From contig JAEUWY010000006.1 of the NCBI GenBank assembly GCA_022059125.1, positions 1,240,001-1,304,000 of the forward strand: a stretch of DNA of 64,000 bases. Reading direction: 5' to 3'. The position numbers and the translations under genes were made by a program. Origin of the DNA: Corynespora cassiicola (lineage: Eukaryota; Ascomycota; Dothideomycetes; Pleosporales; Corynesporascaceae). Each line of letters opens with the position of its first letter. Position 1 is the stretch's first letter. The notes beneath the pieces are model-generated. The model saw only the letters and a program-made list of their open reading frames with translations, was not told where the DNA came from and searched no databases. Below, one piece after another: positions 40,307 to 52,834 of this stretch.

Positions 40307-40637
40307 ACTTCTTTTTTTGGTCATCGGAGCCTATGTATTCGCGGTCTTTTTTTTTTTGGCTTGCTAATCGAATGCATGTTCGATCGTTCACCCACAGTAG
40401 CAGTGTTTTTGTACTTTGGAAAGTTCTTTTAGCGGATCAATTCATCATGTCAATAATCTAATTCAAGAATGAAATCAAGTTTGTGTCAATCACAATAGCT
40501 GGCCCATATTTTTAGCATGTACACACCGTTTCAGGTAAGGAAATTATCAGTCGCACAACAACATTGAATCCTAGTATATCATGTGCCTCTTAGACCGTTA
40601 GAAATGTAAAATTATGCCCTGTTGGAGCGGGAACAGG
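40307..40637. other. AT-rich intergenic, no gene
   Basis: The T-tracts near 40310-40360 are Pol III terminator sequences of the tRNA. The remainder is AT-rich without coding frames. Confidence 0.5.
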
Positions 40638-41498
40638 TCATGGGATAGAATACCGCGCTTCAGTCAATACATACTTTGGGCGACCGCATGCCAACGTCGG
40701 GTGCTTAGACTCCTGCCCATACGCCTCGGAAAGCGGGATCCAGCTCTGGTACGGCTGGGTACCAAGCACAGGCGCATATATGGGATTGTAGTTCCTCAAG
40801 CCCCAATTGGGGTCTTCATCCCGGGCTCCCTGTTGCTCCTCATCATGCCTCTGCTCTGTCCCCGATCGCTCTCCTTCCTCTTCCTGCCCCGCTGCGTCGG
40901 CATCGATCTTCGCATGTGCATTCGTGCATGCATCGACTTCTGCTATATGCTTTGTATGGGTATCCGTTTCGAGCGGCGGGGGCGCAGGCATGCCTTTCCT
41001 AAAGCGGTATTTTTCGTCATACGCATGCCGGGCTTCAAGATCGACAAGCGCTGTGTATGCAGCTTGCAGCGCTTGGTACTTTGTCGCGTCTGTCTGGAAG
41101 AACTTGGCCCGCAGTTTTCGGTGTGCTGCCTTGATCTCTTCAGATGTGGCCCAGGCATCCAGGCCGAGGACGGCGTAGTGATCAACAAACTCTGAAGAGG
41201 GGTTTGGTGTCGAAGGTGAGGATGTAGCGGGGAGGATTGCCGAGGCAGCGGTCACATAAACTCCTGAAGGTACAGGGGCTCTCTTTGTGGATGTCATATC
41301 GTATAAGCTTTGGTTCGTTGTTGCGGAGCGTGCGTTTGGGTTTGAAGTGCCGTTCCCTTGCGTTGAACCTTTTGACTTGTTGCGCGTTGATCGTAGTGAG
41401 CCAAGGTTGATACGGCACATTGCGAGCTTTTGAAGGTACTTTATGGTGCAGAGTTGATTATACATAGAAGGTATATTTTGCCTTGTGCATGCCAACAT
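40638..41498 (-). CDS. J-domain-like protein without HPD motif
   Basis: A 286-codon single-exon frame (a second Met at 41420 is a possible start). Residues 106-165 have the DnaJ-fold pattern: DHYAVLGLDAWATSEEIKAAHRKL, then YQALQAAYTALVDLEARHAYD. In a functional J-domain the loop after helix II carries His-Pro-Asp, which stimulates Hsp70 ATPase. Here that loop reads FFQTDATK, with neither His nor Pro. It is thus a J-like protein that probably cannot activate Hsp70. The N-terminal 100 residues are Ser/Thr/Asn-rich, possibly a mitochondrial targeting region, and the tail after residue 170 is charged and low-complexity. Function unknown. Confidence 0.75.
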   Translation of the reverse strand: MLACTRQNIPSMYNQLCTIKYLQKLAMCRINLGSLRSTRNKSKGSTQGNGTSNPNARSATTNQSLYDMTSTKRAPVPSGVYVTAASAILPATSSPSTPNPSSEFVDHYAVLGLDAWATSEEIKAAHRKLRAKFFQTDATKYQALQAAYTALVDLEARHAYDEKYRFRKGMPAPPPLETDTHTKHIAEVDACTNAHAKIDADAAGQEEEGERSGTEQRHDEEQQGARDEDPNWGLRNYNPIYAPVLGTQPYQSWIPLSEAYGQESKHPTLACGRPKYVLTEARYSIP

Positions 41499-41720
41499 TG
41501 TGATGGATACGTCTCAAACAATGTCCTAGTAGCGTCCCTTACGGTAAAGAGGCAGGAACGACATTCACGCTCCTATGATCGGAAAACCATTGTTGGAAAA
41601 TAAGTATTGATAAATCCAGCTCCGAAAAGTAAACTGGAAATGCAAAAAGTCGGACATTATGAGGTATTTTCTGGTGCCAAAACAATGTCCATGGTTAGGT
41701 AAAGCTGTTTTCGAGCAATT

Positions 41721-43886
41721 TCATCCATGTTCGCCGCTGAGGCTTGGGCTCTGTCCTCGGCCAGCTTTGTCTTCGTTACCCATCCTTCTAAAGCCTTTTC
41801 CTCTTCCGCGCCCTCTTCCGCGCCCTCTGCCCCTACCGCGTCCGTCTCCATCATTTCCTCTACCTTTGACCCAAAATTGTATCCTGACCAGTGGGTGGTC
41901 GACTAATTCCAGTCCTCGTAAACCCAATTCATCTTTTTCCCACTCATTCAAGCGCCATGCTTGGAAAACTCCCATTAGACGTTGTTGATCAATCTCTTCC
42001 TTGCCGTTGCCGACATTTCTAGTGACCTGGACACCCCGGAGTTCCGGCACCCACGCCTTGATGTACTCGCCATGGCCATCATAGTCTAAAGCTTGTTTGA
42101 CGGGGTTGAATACTCTTCCTTGCCTCGGATCATTGCCTACGCCGGCAACATATTGCCAGTTACCCCAGTTGCTTGGCATATCATGATCAACGAGCAAAAA
42201 CTCGTACCATTCGGCTCCAATCCTCCAGTCTATTCCCAAGTGTGAGGAGAGAAAAGATGCAACATTTTGTCGAGCTCGATTGGAAGTGTAACCGGTGAGG
42301 AACAACTCGCGATTGGCTGCGTCAATCAACCCAACGCCAGTGGTTCCTTGTCGGAAACGTTGGAAGGCTTCCAAGGTCTTTTGTGGATCGTCGCCCGCAT
42401 TACCTGACCTGTCGAGATACTTCCAACGTTTTCGCTGTGGCATAAGTTGATTGTGACGCATTGAGCTTTCCTTGTCCGATTCGTCTTCGGATTCATCGCG
42501 AATGCCATTGATGTTGTACATTCGAGCTCCGAACTTTCTGGCGCACAGCCTCATGTAGTCTCTCCACAACAGTTCGAACCTGACCGCTGCAGTACCGTCA
42601 TTTTCGCCTTTTCCGTAACCTTCAACACCCTTCCCGATGCCTCGTCCTTCTTCAAAATCCAGCATGGCCCAGTGCACTTGCCTTGCAGTAAGATGGCCCT
42701 GGGATAAATAAGAAGAAAGCTTTGTGCTAAAATCAAGGCCTAACAGCCCATTTCTAGTAGCTTTGTAAGATGTCATGGCACCACTGGTTAGAAGATGGGT
42801 CAAACGATTTTGAGCCTTTGTCTCCCCGCCTTCCAAAGGATGAGCCGATTGCACGTTAGAAGGCCATTTAGGGGGGGATGGGAGACCAAACGTAGAATCT
42901 TTTTCCAACGGGGATAATAGAGCTGCTTTGAGGTCCTTCAGCGTGGTGGGAATTTCAAATGGGGGCATCTGCGGAGGTATTTGAGGAGGTAATGGAGGTA
43001 AACTGGTCGGCGTGGGCAAGGCCTTTCGTGGACGAGCACGAAGGGGCTCGAGGGATTTGCGGTATGTTGTATATACATTCGGGAGGTCTGAAATCTTGTC
43101 GAACGGGAGATCCTGACTGTGAAATGGTTAGAGTGTGGTCCAGCAGAAGGTGGGAATTAGGTCCAATAAACAAACGCACTCATCAATAAAATACTTCTCA
43201 TCGTTCCAAAGCCTGAAGGCTACACCTCTTTCGTCTGCAGCGTCCTTGACGCTCCTTTCATCCCTCTTCTCTTCTGTGCCTTCATCCGAGGTCATCCAAA
43301 CCCCTGCAACTTCGGCTCTCTCACTGCCCTCGCAATCTTTTTCAGCATACCAATCCAGCATATGCTGCACCACTTCAGCGACCATGCCCACTCTTACTTC
43401 CAGTCCAGAATCGCATCCTAGGCTCTCTAGGTTTTCTTTCAAGTTCCAGACACCCTCTGCCATGAATTTGGCGCGGTGGGGCCCTGTCCGCCAAATCCCT
43501 GCTACCTGGCTCCGCGCCTCGGGGTAAGGAGAGCGATTCTTCGGAGAGGATAAAAAACCGGAGACCTCGACCTGGTTTGCCGGGAAGACATAGACTGGTA
43601 AGAGGTGGGTGAAGGATGGTAAGCCATTTTCCAAGATGAACGAGTCCTCTCTCGAGCGCGAGTCAGAGTGCTGATGGGGTCTGTCGGCAGCCCTGGAAAG
43701 AGACAAGTTATGGAAGATCGGGTTATCGGAGAGCCGAGCGTCACGTCTGAGTATGTAGATGAGCACGCGCGGCTTCGCGGCAGCCATGGTGGCAGAGGAA
43801 GGCCGCAGGGTGCTCGTTTCACGAGACAGGCAGCCGGAACAAAAGGGCGAGATGGCAAAGGGCCATGAGTTGCAACGGCGGAGCAT
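41721..43886 (-). CDS. Cryptochrome DASH (photolyase/cryptochrome family)
   Basis: Two exons (43886-43180 and 43116-41721) give 700 aa. The 63-bp intron (43179-43117) has a GTGCGT donor and a TTTCACAG acceptor. The splice yields FIDDQDLPFDKISDLPNVYTTYRKSLEP, the CRY-DASH signature. The N-terminal domain is VLIYILRRDARLSDNPIF with a DASH-type LLPVYVF strand. The FAD domain contains GLDFSTKLSSYLSQGHLTARQVHW, NRELFLTGYTSNRARQNVASFL and the conserved DWRIGAEWYEFLLVDHDMPSNWGNWQYVAGVGNDPR. The C-terminus is an Arg-Gly repeat (about residues 655-672), as in several fungal DASH proteins, plausibly for nucleic-acid binding. A second Met at 43787 would drop 33 residues that look like a mitochondrial presequence. 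Blue-light-related ssDNA photolyase or signalling role is family knowledge. Confidence 0.92.
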
Positions 43887-44676
43887 GAAAGATAAGTATC
43901 AAGATATTTCCGACAAAGAAAGCATGGTGGAGTGTAGGGATTCAGGCAGCGTCGTCGAACCAAGTCAGCGCGTCATGAGCTGGCTGCTGCTGCAATGCAG
44001 AGGGAGAGAGAGCAGAGGGATCCGCCTGGTGTTGGTTGGAACGGCCGATGAATCGAAGAGGCGCGACGTATAAGGAATGGGCAAGGGACGAAAGATGTCA
44101 TTTTGGGTTTTTAGTGGCGGCCCTCTAGCAGTAAAGCCGCAGATGGCTGGCACGAGGGGAGATCCAGGTCAAAACAGCTAGCAGCTCAAGCCCCAGCTCC
44201 TGCCGGGACATGACGTGGAACCATGGCAAAGATGCAGCCGAGGCGACACGATTGGCTGCAGAGGCGCACATCAGAGGGCAGCGGGCAATTGGGCAGCCAA
44301 AAAGGGGAAACCAGTCTGTGGACCGACCGGGCGATGATGGTGCTGTCATAGAAGTTTTGGAGATCGCGAGATGGTGCTTGGCGTGCCTTGCCGCATCGGG
44401 ACTAGCCCAAGATCTGCCACGGCTCCCAGATCTCTGGAACAGGGCACACTGCAGGGCCGTGCGAACATCCCCTGCGCATGACAAGGACCGTTAATCGGGA
44501 ATCTGGCGGAGAAAACGGACCCGTGTTGCTTTTGGTCTACGCTCACAGGGTGCGGCAATCGGGGCGCTTCGATTCAGGCACCCTCCTCTCAAAGCGGACT
44601 ACGGCTGTGCCTATTGGATTGCCTTCTACCTAAGCCACCGCCGCAGCCCTTCCCGTCAGCTGCCCGCTCCCAGCTG
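43887..44676. other. Intergenic, no gene supported
   Basis: Promoter of CRY-DASH plus GC-balanced DNA. Several 60-120 codon frames overlap in both directions without motif. Confidence 0.4.
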
Positions 44677-44766
44677 CAGTCCTCCCCCTCGAGCCTTTTT
44701 GCGAATCGGAATAGTCGATTGTGGAGCCGACAGAGCATCAAGTGGCTGCTATCAGAACACGCTACC
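44677..44766 (-). mobile_element. MITE copy 5 (truncated)
   Basis: The left end CAGTCCTCCCCCTCGAGCC keeps the family terminus and runs straight into the internal block (CCTTTTTGCGAATCGGAATA, then GTCGATTGTGGAGCCGACAGAGCATCAAGTGGCTGC) in the copy-1 orientation. The inner part of the left arm and the right arm are missing. It lies 30 bp beyond the stop of the glutamate decarboxylase gene. Confidence 0.7.
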
Positions 44767-44795
44767 AGCTGCCAGCTGCCGGCTACCCATCTCCA

Positions 44796-46727
44796 TCAAC
44801 ATACTGATCGGTGAACTCCCTCATGCATGGGCCGCCGCGCCTTGTGCTTGTTCTTCACCTCCAGCCCGTGTGATGAGTGCTGCTTCTCCACGCTTGGGCT
44901 GGTGGGCTGCCATGCCGCCAGATCCAGCGTGTCGCTTTTCATGAGCATCTCAGTCACACTGCAGATGTCGGTGATCAGCCGGTCGATCATGTCCAGCGAA
45001 AGAGTTTCGCGGACTACGACTCTCAATATCTCCGTCTTCTCTTCGCTTGGCGGTAGCGGGTAGTCTACACACGTTAGTGGCCATTCGGTATGCGGCATGC
45101 GGGAGGCGCCTGGCGCCCGGTGCCTGACACGGGTGACTCACTGGGAATGATGTATTGCTTTGCCCGGAGAAGGTTGCTCACAGCAGCTTGCTTGACATGA
45201 GGGAAATCCCTCTTGAATTCGTCTGAAAGCGTGAAGGCAACCACGGGTAATCCGGCATTGTAATCAGCGCTACTCTGACTCTCGTCGTACTGTTTCGCAT
45301 CCTTTTCGTAACGATGGATACCTTTCTTACGGTGTATGTCACTAACCTTGTACCTGTTAGCCTATTCGTTGCCAGATGCTGTCCATCCCTACTTACACAG
45401 CGATACCAGCCAGTGGTCTCTAGCGCCCGGCTCAACAGCCGGGCATTGGCCAGCGTGTTTTCCATGACTGTATATTGCGTCAGCTCTGATTTTGGAGACA
45501 CATCGTAGCCGCAGGTAGCTCACTATTCTGATACCCGGTGAAGCCCAGATGGATAAGATTGTAGTACTGGGCAATGATCTGCGCACCGGGTCGCGAAAAG
45601 TTCAAGGTGTATGACTCCTCGGTCCCTCCCAAGTAGTGCAGCTCGAATATGAGGTGCTTGGGGAGGTAGCTCTCATCTCTCCAGATGATCCAACCCACAC
45701 CTGCATAAACCAGGCCAAATTTGTGGCCGGAAGTATTAATACTCTTCACACGGGGTAGCTCAAAATTCCACTTAGTACCCGCTTTGGCGTGGGTGAATGG
45801 GGCGATGAAGCCACCCGAGGCCGCCTAGAACAATGAGTATCATCATGAACCATGGACAATCATCTACTTACGTCCACATGTATAGGAATGTCCACCCCTG
45901 TCTTCTTCTGGTACTCGTCGAGTATGTTTGAGATCTCCTCGACTGGCTCGTAGTGGCCTGTATACGTTGACCCCAAAATGACGAAAATACCGATGGTGTT
46001 CTCGTCAATGTTGTCCTTTACCAACCCAGGATCAAGCCGGAAAGACGATTTCTCGGAAACTGGCAAAATTCGTGCTTCAACCTCGAAGTAGCGCGCGAAC
46101 TTCTCCAGGGCAACCTGAGCATTAGCTCCCATGATGATGTTCGGCTTCGACGTGTCTTTCCCCTCAGCCATGCGTTTCTCTTGCCAGCGGCGTTTCATGG
46201 CCAATCCACCCAGATGAATTGCCTCGCTTGAGCCTGTGGTGGCTGACCCGATGGCCTTTTCTCCTTTCTGTACGCCCCACAGATGGGAGATGATGGAAAC
46301 ACACCTGGCATGCATATCCATCATTGCAGGATACTCATCCGCGTCGGACATGTTCTTGGACAAGTTCTCGACCATGAGCTGCTCCGCTTCCTTCTCCATG
46401 TAAGTACCAACGAATGATGCCAAATTCAGACTGGGCCGCTAAGGTGGTGTCAGATGATCGGGTATCTCAGCAGAAGCCATGTGATGCACCTACTCCGTCC
46501 AGGTCCAATTCGTCCTTAAGAAGCTGGTGCACAGTCTCTGCAGGAGCTCCATCGTGGGGGATTCGAAACTTGGAGAGCTCGGTCGCACTGGCATAGCGAG
46601 TTGAGTATGGCGTCGTATGGGAAACTGCGCGGCTCGAATGGCGCCCGGCCTTGTGAACTGGATGATCGCGAAGTGTCTCGACCAACTCGTCTGGATCGAC
46701 GTGTCTAGCTAAGCCTGCCATTGCCAA
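44796..46727 (-). CDS. Glutamate decarboxylase
   Basis: Six exons (46727-46494, 46438-45872, 45824-45524, 45467-45397, 45346-45142, 45064-44796) join in phase to 548 aa; every intron (47-77 bp) is GT-AG. For the fourth intron, the nearer CTAACAG acceptor gives a stop, so the downstream TACAAG acceptor is used and restores VSDIHRKKG. The sequence has [51 protein letters not shown] (PLP-ring Asp), the PLP lysine in [10 protein letters not shown] (Lys302) and [20 protein letters not shown] converts glutamate to GABA, feeding the GABA shunt and acid tolerance. The extended C-terminal basic tail (KNKHKARRP) may be regulatory. Cytosolic. Confidence 0.94.
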
Positions 46728-47801
46728 TTGAGTTTCTTGGATGTTGAATGTTTCACTGAAAAGCGTTCATCTGGCTTTCAAGCTTGCTGCCTGGGGACCC
46801 CGTCAATTTAAGAAGATCCAGAGTGACGCAAACATGATCATCCGTTCCAATTAAGGAGCCCCATTCCAATGCATTCTCACAGACCAGGCAAGGGAACGGA
46901 GCTAGACAAATGCTTGGGCAAAGCTTGTTTGGGTTATAATCTAGTGACAAGCCATGCAACGACCGCCGTGGACATCCAATGGATAGCAATGGCACGTTCG
47001 GCAATAGGCTGGTCGGGTGTGGGGTTACGTGACGTGCAATTCCCAGCAGGGTTCGTAAGCCGCTACTCAAGGTGACAAACGTGCAAAATCCGGGAATCGA
47101 CCCGTACAGGGCCCATGTTGTCATCGTACCGTGGGTAAAAATTCACGCAGCTGAGCCAATTCCAATCTTCATCGTTGCGGGGCGCTGGGATGAGCTGCCG
47201 AGGCCGCGGGACGACGCGGGTGGTGGGGAATCGCCATGACGACAACCTGGAAATGGTCCGCGCGTCAGTCGATCACGTGATAATCAACTCTGATGACACT
47301 GCCCTCTTGTAACGTGGGTTATGAGAATGATGGTTCAATAAATGAGCCCCCTACACGTCGTTTCGAATGTCTACACGAGTGCAGTCTTTGTTCCCATGCG
47401 TGGTGAGTCTGCATCGCCAAGCAGGAACCCCTCCTTCCGTCATATGCAGTCATCGATTGCGACTTGTAGGCTGACATGATGACGACGACTTGAAGCCTAC
47501 AGTGTTTGGCCGGGAGTAAAAATGCCCCGGAGCTGCCCCCAACATGGCCTCTCTCTTTGCATTCGCAATCCGACGGTCTCTGCCTTTTCGGAGCAAAGTC
47601 CATCCCATTGCGTGATCTTGAGCGCATTCGTCCGTGTTTCAGCATCCGAGAGGCACAACCGGTAGATCCGCAACCCCTCAAAGCACTGCCACTTGTTGGT
47701 GCGGTCATCGATCGGACTGGTTTTCAGCCCTTCTTTTCCCACCCATTCGCCCTGCCTTCTTCTCAAATCTTTCCCATCAATCTGGCACAGAGAAGGTCAA
47801 G
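46728..47801. other. Divergent intergenic between GAD and the fasciclin gene
   Basis: About 1.07 kb containing both promoters. Plus- and minus-strand frames up to 129 codons overlap and show no domain. Confidence 0.45.
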
Positions 47802-49142
47802 ATGAAGTTTACGCGGGTCGTTCCATTTCTTCCCCTGGCTTCTGCCCTGGTCATCACAGATTCCAAAATCTTACAGAGCCTTGAGCATTCTGGGAAGCGT
47901 ATCATCGACTCTACCCAGAATGTACTAGACGACGCCTTCAGCAAGACCAAGGAGACAATCAAGGTCATCGGTGACAATACATACCACAAGATCCACGATG
48001 CGGGTTGTGATGTCGAATCTTGGTTGGAGGGCTCAACTCTCGATGGCGACCTCAAAGGGCCTGAGGAAGAAGATCCCCATCACCCACCTCACCACCGCAA
48101 ACCCCACCACCCTCCGCACCACGAGAAGCCGAACCAGACCGTCTACGAGCTTATCAGCAAAAGCAAATACACGACTAAGCTGACCAAACTAATCAACGAG
48201 TACGATGATCTCGTCGAGGCTCTGAATGGGACCAAGGCCAACTACACCGTCTTCGCACCTACCGATGCTGCCTTTGAGAAGATCCCGAAGCACGGCCACA
48301 AGCCATCCAAGGAATTCTTGAAGGACCTACTTCTCTACCACGTCAGCGATTCATTCTACCCTGCCGGCCGCGTTCTACATTCCTACACCATTCCCACACT
48401 CTACGAACCTGAGAACTTGGGTGGCAAGCAACGACTCACCGTCCGCGTCACATTGAAGGGTCCTGCCATCAACTTCTACAGCAAGATCGTCGCCGCCAAC
48501 ATCTTTGGCACCAACGGCGTGATCCACGGTGTGGACTCGATCCTCGTACCCCCACCAAGAGTCGCACAGATCATCGATCTGCTCCCCGGCGAGTTCAGCA
48601 CACTCGAGCTCGGTCTTCAGAAGACCGGCCTGTACGAGAAGATCAACAGCACCGACTACCCTCACAATGGCGGTACCTTCTTCGCGCCTTCCAACTTTGC
48701 TTTCCAGAAGCTGGGCCCCAAAATCAATGCCTTCCTGTTCAGCAAGTATGGCGAGAAGTACCTGAAGGCTCTGCTCGAGTATCACATCGTCGTTGACCAG
48801 ACCTTGTACTCGGACGCCTACTACGACGGCACCGACAAGGATACCGAGGCGTCTGACCGCCCACCATACTACCACTTTGACCTGCCGACGGTGCTCAAGG
48901 GCAAGTTCCTCGCTGTCGATGTCGCCCGCTACGGCCCGTTTGTTGAGATCAAGATCAACGGCTTCTCGCGTGTGACGGTGCACGACGGCGTAGCTTCGGA
49001 CGGCGTCATCCAGGTCGTCTCCAATGTCCTGATTCCTCCCAAGAATGCCAACGGTGATCAGACGTACGAAGACGGTGAGATGAGCGTCGAGGAGTTCAAG
49101 CAACGGTTGGAGCCGTTTATGGAGGAGAATTTGGAATTGTAG
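47802..49142 (+). CDS. Secreted fasciclin (FAS1) protein, two FAS1 domains
   Basis: The ATG at 47802 (MKFTRVVPFLPLASALVITD) is chosen because it begins a good signal peptide; the frame is open upstream but unlike protein. The product is 446 aa. A His/Pro-rich segment (HHPPHHRKPHHPPHH, about residues 90-106) precedes two FAS1 domains: residues about 108-250 (NQTVYELISKSKY, YTVFAPTDAAFEKIP, LLLYHV, GTNGVIHGVDSILVPP) and about 255-425 (FSTLELGLQKTGLYEK, GGTFFAPSNFAFQKLG, LLEYHIVVDQTLY, GVIQVVSNVLIPP). FAS1 domains mediate cell adhesion. No GPI tail is obvious; it ends in an acidic EENLEL. The His-rich block could bind metals. Confidence 0.92.
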   Translation: MKFTRVVPFLPLASALVITDSKILQSLEHSGKRIIDSTQNVLDDAFSKTKETIKVIGDNTYHKIHDAGCDVESWLEGSTLDGDLKGPEEEDPHHPPHHRKPHHPPHHEKPNQTVYELISKSKYTTKLTKLINEYDDLVEALNGTKANYTVFAPTDAAFEKIPKHGHKPSKEFLKDLLLYHVSDSFYPAGRVLHSYTIPTLYEPENLGGKQRLTVRVTLKGPAINFYSKIVAANIFGTNGVIHGVDSILVPPPRVAQIIDLLPGEFSTLELGLQKTGLYEKINSTDYPHNGGTFFAPSNFAFQKLGPKINAFLFSKYGEKYLKALLEYHIVVDQTLYSDAYYDGTDKDTEASDRPPYYHFDLPTVLKGKFLAVDVARYGPFVEIKINGFSRVTVHDGVASDGVIQVVSNVLIPPKNANGDQTYEDGEMSVEEFKQRLEPFMEENLEL

Positions 49143-50307
49143 GGGCGAGGACTGCAGTTCCGAGTTGGATCCAATATTAGATGGTGGTGTGGTCAACTCA
49201 TGTGGCAACGCGCTGCCGTGCATGCCTTGTCAGGCAGAACATGAAGGGTTAGGCGGAGCCATCGCCTGAACAGATGTGATGATGCTTCTAGCAATTAGGT
49301 AGACTCTTGTCTTCGTAGCAAGTGAATGGAATTCGCTGGTTATTTACCAGAAGCTACTCATGGCATGTGATAGTACGCATGGGCATGAGACCCAGAAACG
49401 TATTTTTCGTGGTACAACTGGTAACATACTGGTTACTGGGCCCAGATAACGCCGAATAAACAGGCCCTTAAGGTCGAATCGAAAAAAAAAACTCGCCCAA
49501 AAAAACAAAAAAACAAATCATGGATATCGTTAACAGCATAGGTTCAAACACAACGTCACTCTTCTTTTTGAATTCTTTTTGCGCATGAATGACTGTCTCA
49601 TCTGAAGACTGTCTGACCGTTGTTGAAGCGTCAGCATAAGACTCGGCATGTTTTGTTGACTTGCTCTCTGACAAGGTAAAATAGTCCGATGGGCTCTTTA
49701 TTTCTTCTTTACACTTTGTTAAATTCACAGCCACTGCCTGCAAAGTGGAATACTCGCAATTGCACATATAGATTATAGCTAAACTCAATAGATGGCGCGC
49801 TATAAATTCTATATGAATCGAGACAACATGGCGATCTTTGCGATATCTGGACAAATGGCTGCTGAGAACGCCCGAGTACCCCCAAAACTAGCTCTAGCGG
49901 TACTGTCCCTAACGCTGTTTTCTGTCGAGAGTGACTCAAGGGAAGAAAAGTCAAACTTTGTGACTACTTCATACTCTGTCACCCTAGTTCAAGAATTATA
50001 GTTCAATCCTAGTGAACTGGCACAGGATGGTCCAAGTTTAGCAGCTGGCTCCTCACCTCAGTTTAGAGAAGACGGGAAGTTGCCAAGGATGATGAGGAAC
50101 GTTCTCGAGCGTGTTGCTCCGTTCTTGTCAACTTCCGACCAATCGCAGTGCAGGCTTGCTGCAACGCTGAGGTTGTGTTCACGACACTACTATCATCATC
50201 TGAGAAGGATATAGATATAATGCCACTCTTATCCGATGAGCCAGGCTGTGTTTAAGCCCTGACTTTCTTTCTTCATGTTTTCTTTATATTTATCTGTCTC
50301 TTCTTGT
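49143..50307. other. AT-rich region, possibly decayed gene
   Basis: From about 49440 the DNA is much more AT-rich. A minus-strand frame at 49468-49854 (128 codons) has a charged Ser/Glu/Lys part and ends in a hydrophobic MLLTISMICFFVFLGEFFF segment. It might be the last exon of a membrane protein or a relic, but no joining exons could be fixed. Near 49141 a GGGGCGAGGACTGCAGTTCC resembles a MITE right end, by itself weak evidence. Confidence 0.3.
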
Positions 50308-50628
50308 TCAGATATCACGTATGATTCTTTTGTATATCTTATGCCCAGCATACTTGGTATCGTCATTTCGTTTGTCAACATAGATATGAACGACATAATG
50401 AGTTCCGTTTTCGATTTGCATGGGCGTCTCAAGATATGCTGTCAAATGCGGTCTTGGATCGGATGGACTTATGTGTACGTAATCATGTATAAGTAGTTGC
50501 TCATATTTGTGAAAATCTTCATTTTTTGCTGCTTCGCTGCTAATTTTTAAGGATGTATTAATTGTTTTTTGTTTTTTTGGTGGGTGGAAATTTTTGTAGC
50601 TACACCAGGAGACCTTAGGGGGTGACAT
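50308..50628 (-). CDS. Possible small gene, unknown product
   Basis: A 106-codon frame starting in good context (AACCATGTCACC) with a TATTTAAAT box about 100 bp upstream on the same strand (around 50729-50737). The translation (YEQLLIHDYVHISPSDPRPHLTAYLE and VVHIYVDKRN) is not low-complexity and looks protein-like. An overlapping minus frame (50229-50432) could be its continuation after an intron or a frameshift. No family recognised. It sits in the AT-rich pocket; could be an orphan gene or a relic. Confidence 0.35.
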   Translation of the reverse strand: MSPPKVSWCSYKNFHPPKKQKTINTSLKISSEAAKNEDFHKYEQLLIHDYVHISPSDPRPHLTAYLETPMQIENGTHYVVHIYVDKRNDDTKYAGHKIYKRIIRDI

Positions 50629-51061
50629 GGTTGAAATTCTTATTAAAACTAAACGATTGCTGTTGAACAGAGAGAATAATGTCGAACAGATGCTTGCTTC
50701 GTGGCTTTCCTACAACTCCTGTGTTCATTTAAATAGCCCTCCTTTATATTTATCTGAATATTTCTAAGAATGACATTGTTTCTTTTGAGCTGAGAGCACT
50801 AGTCAAGTGTAAGGGTATACAATGTAGGGATATCACGAAATGAAAGCTCATAAGCCACTGCCTAGCTTAAAAGACGAAATGCGAGAATTTCGAGCTGATC
50901 ACATAATGACATTGTTAAAAGTCAATACACTTGTGTGTTACTAAAGAAGAGCATGCTTGTTTCAGCTAGCCTTATCGTAATCTAGAATAAAGAGAAATTA
51001 ATGTGTATCCCTCTCACACCCAACGCTTGTTACATTAAATCCGTCCTGTTTCCTAGCCTCT
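50629..51061. other. AT-rich intergenic
   Basis: Between the possible small gene and the end of the kinase gene. Only the putative TATTTAAAT box is notable. Confidence 0.4.

Positions 51062-52834
<1,773 letters not shown>

Noticed and set aside
49141..49162. MITE-like right terminus after the fasciclin stop
   Set aside because: Only about 20 bases match and no internal block is present.
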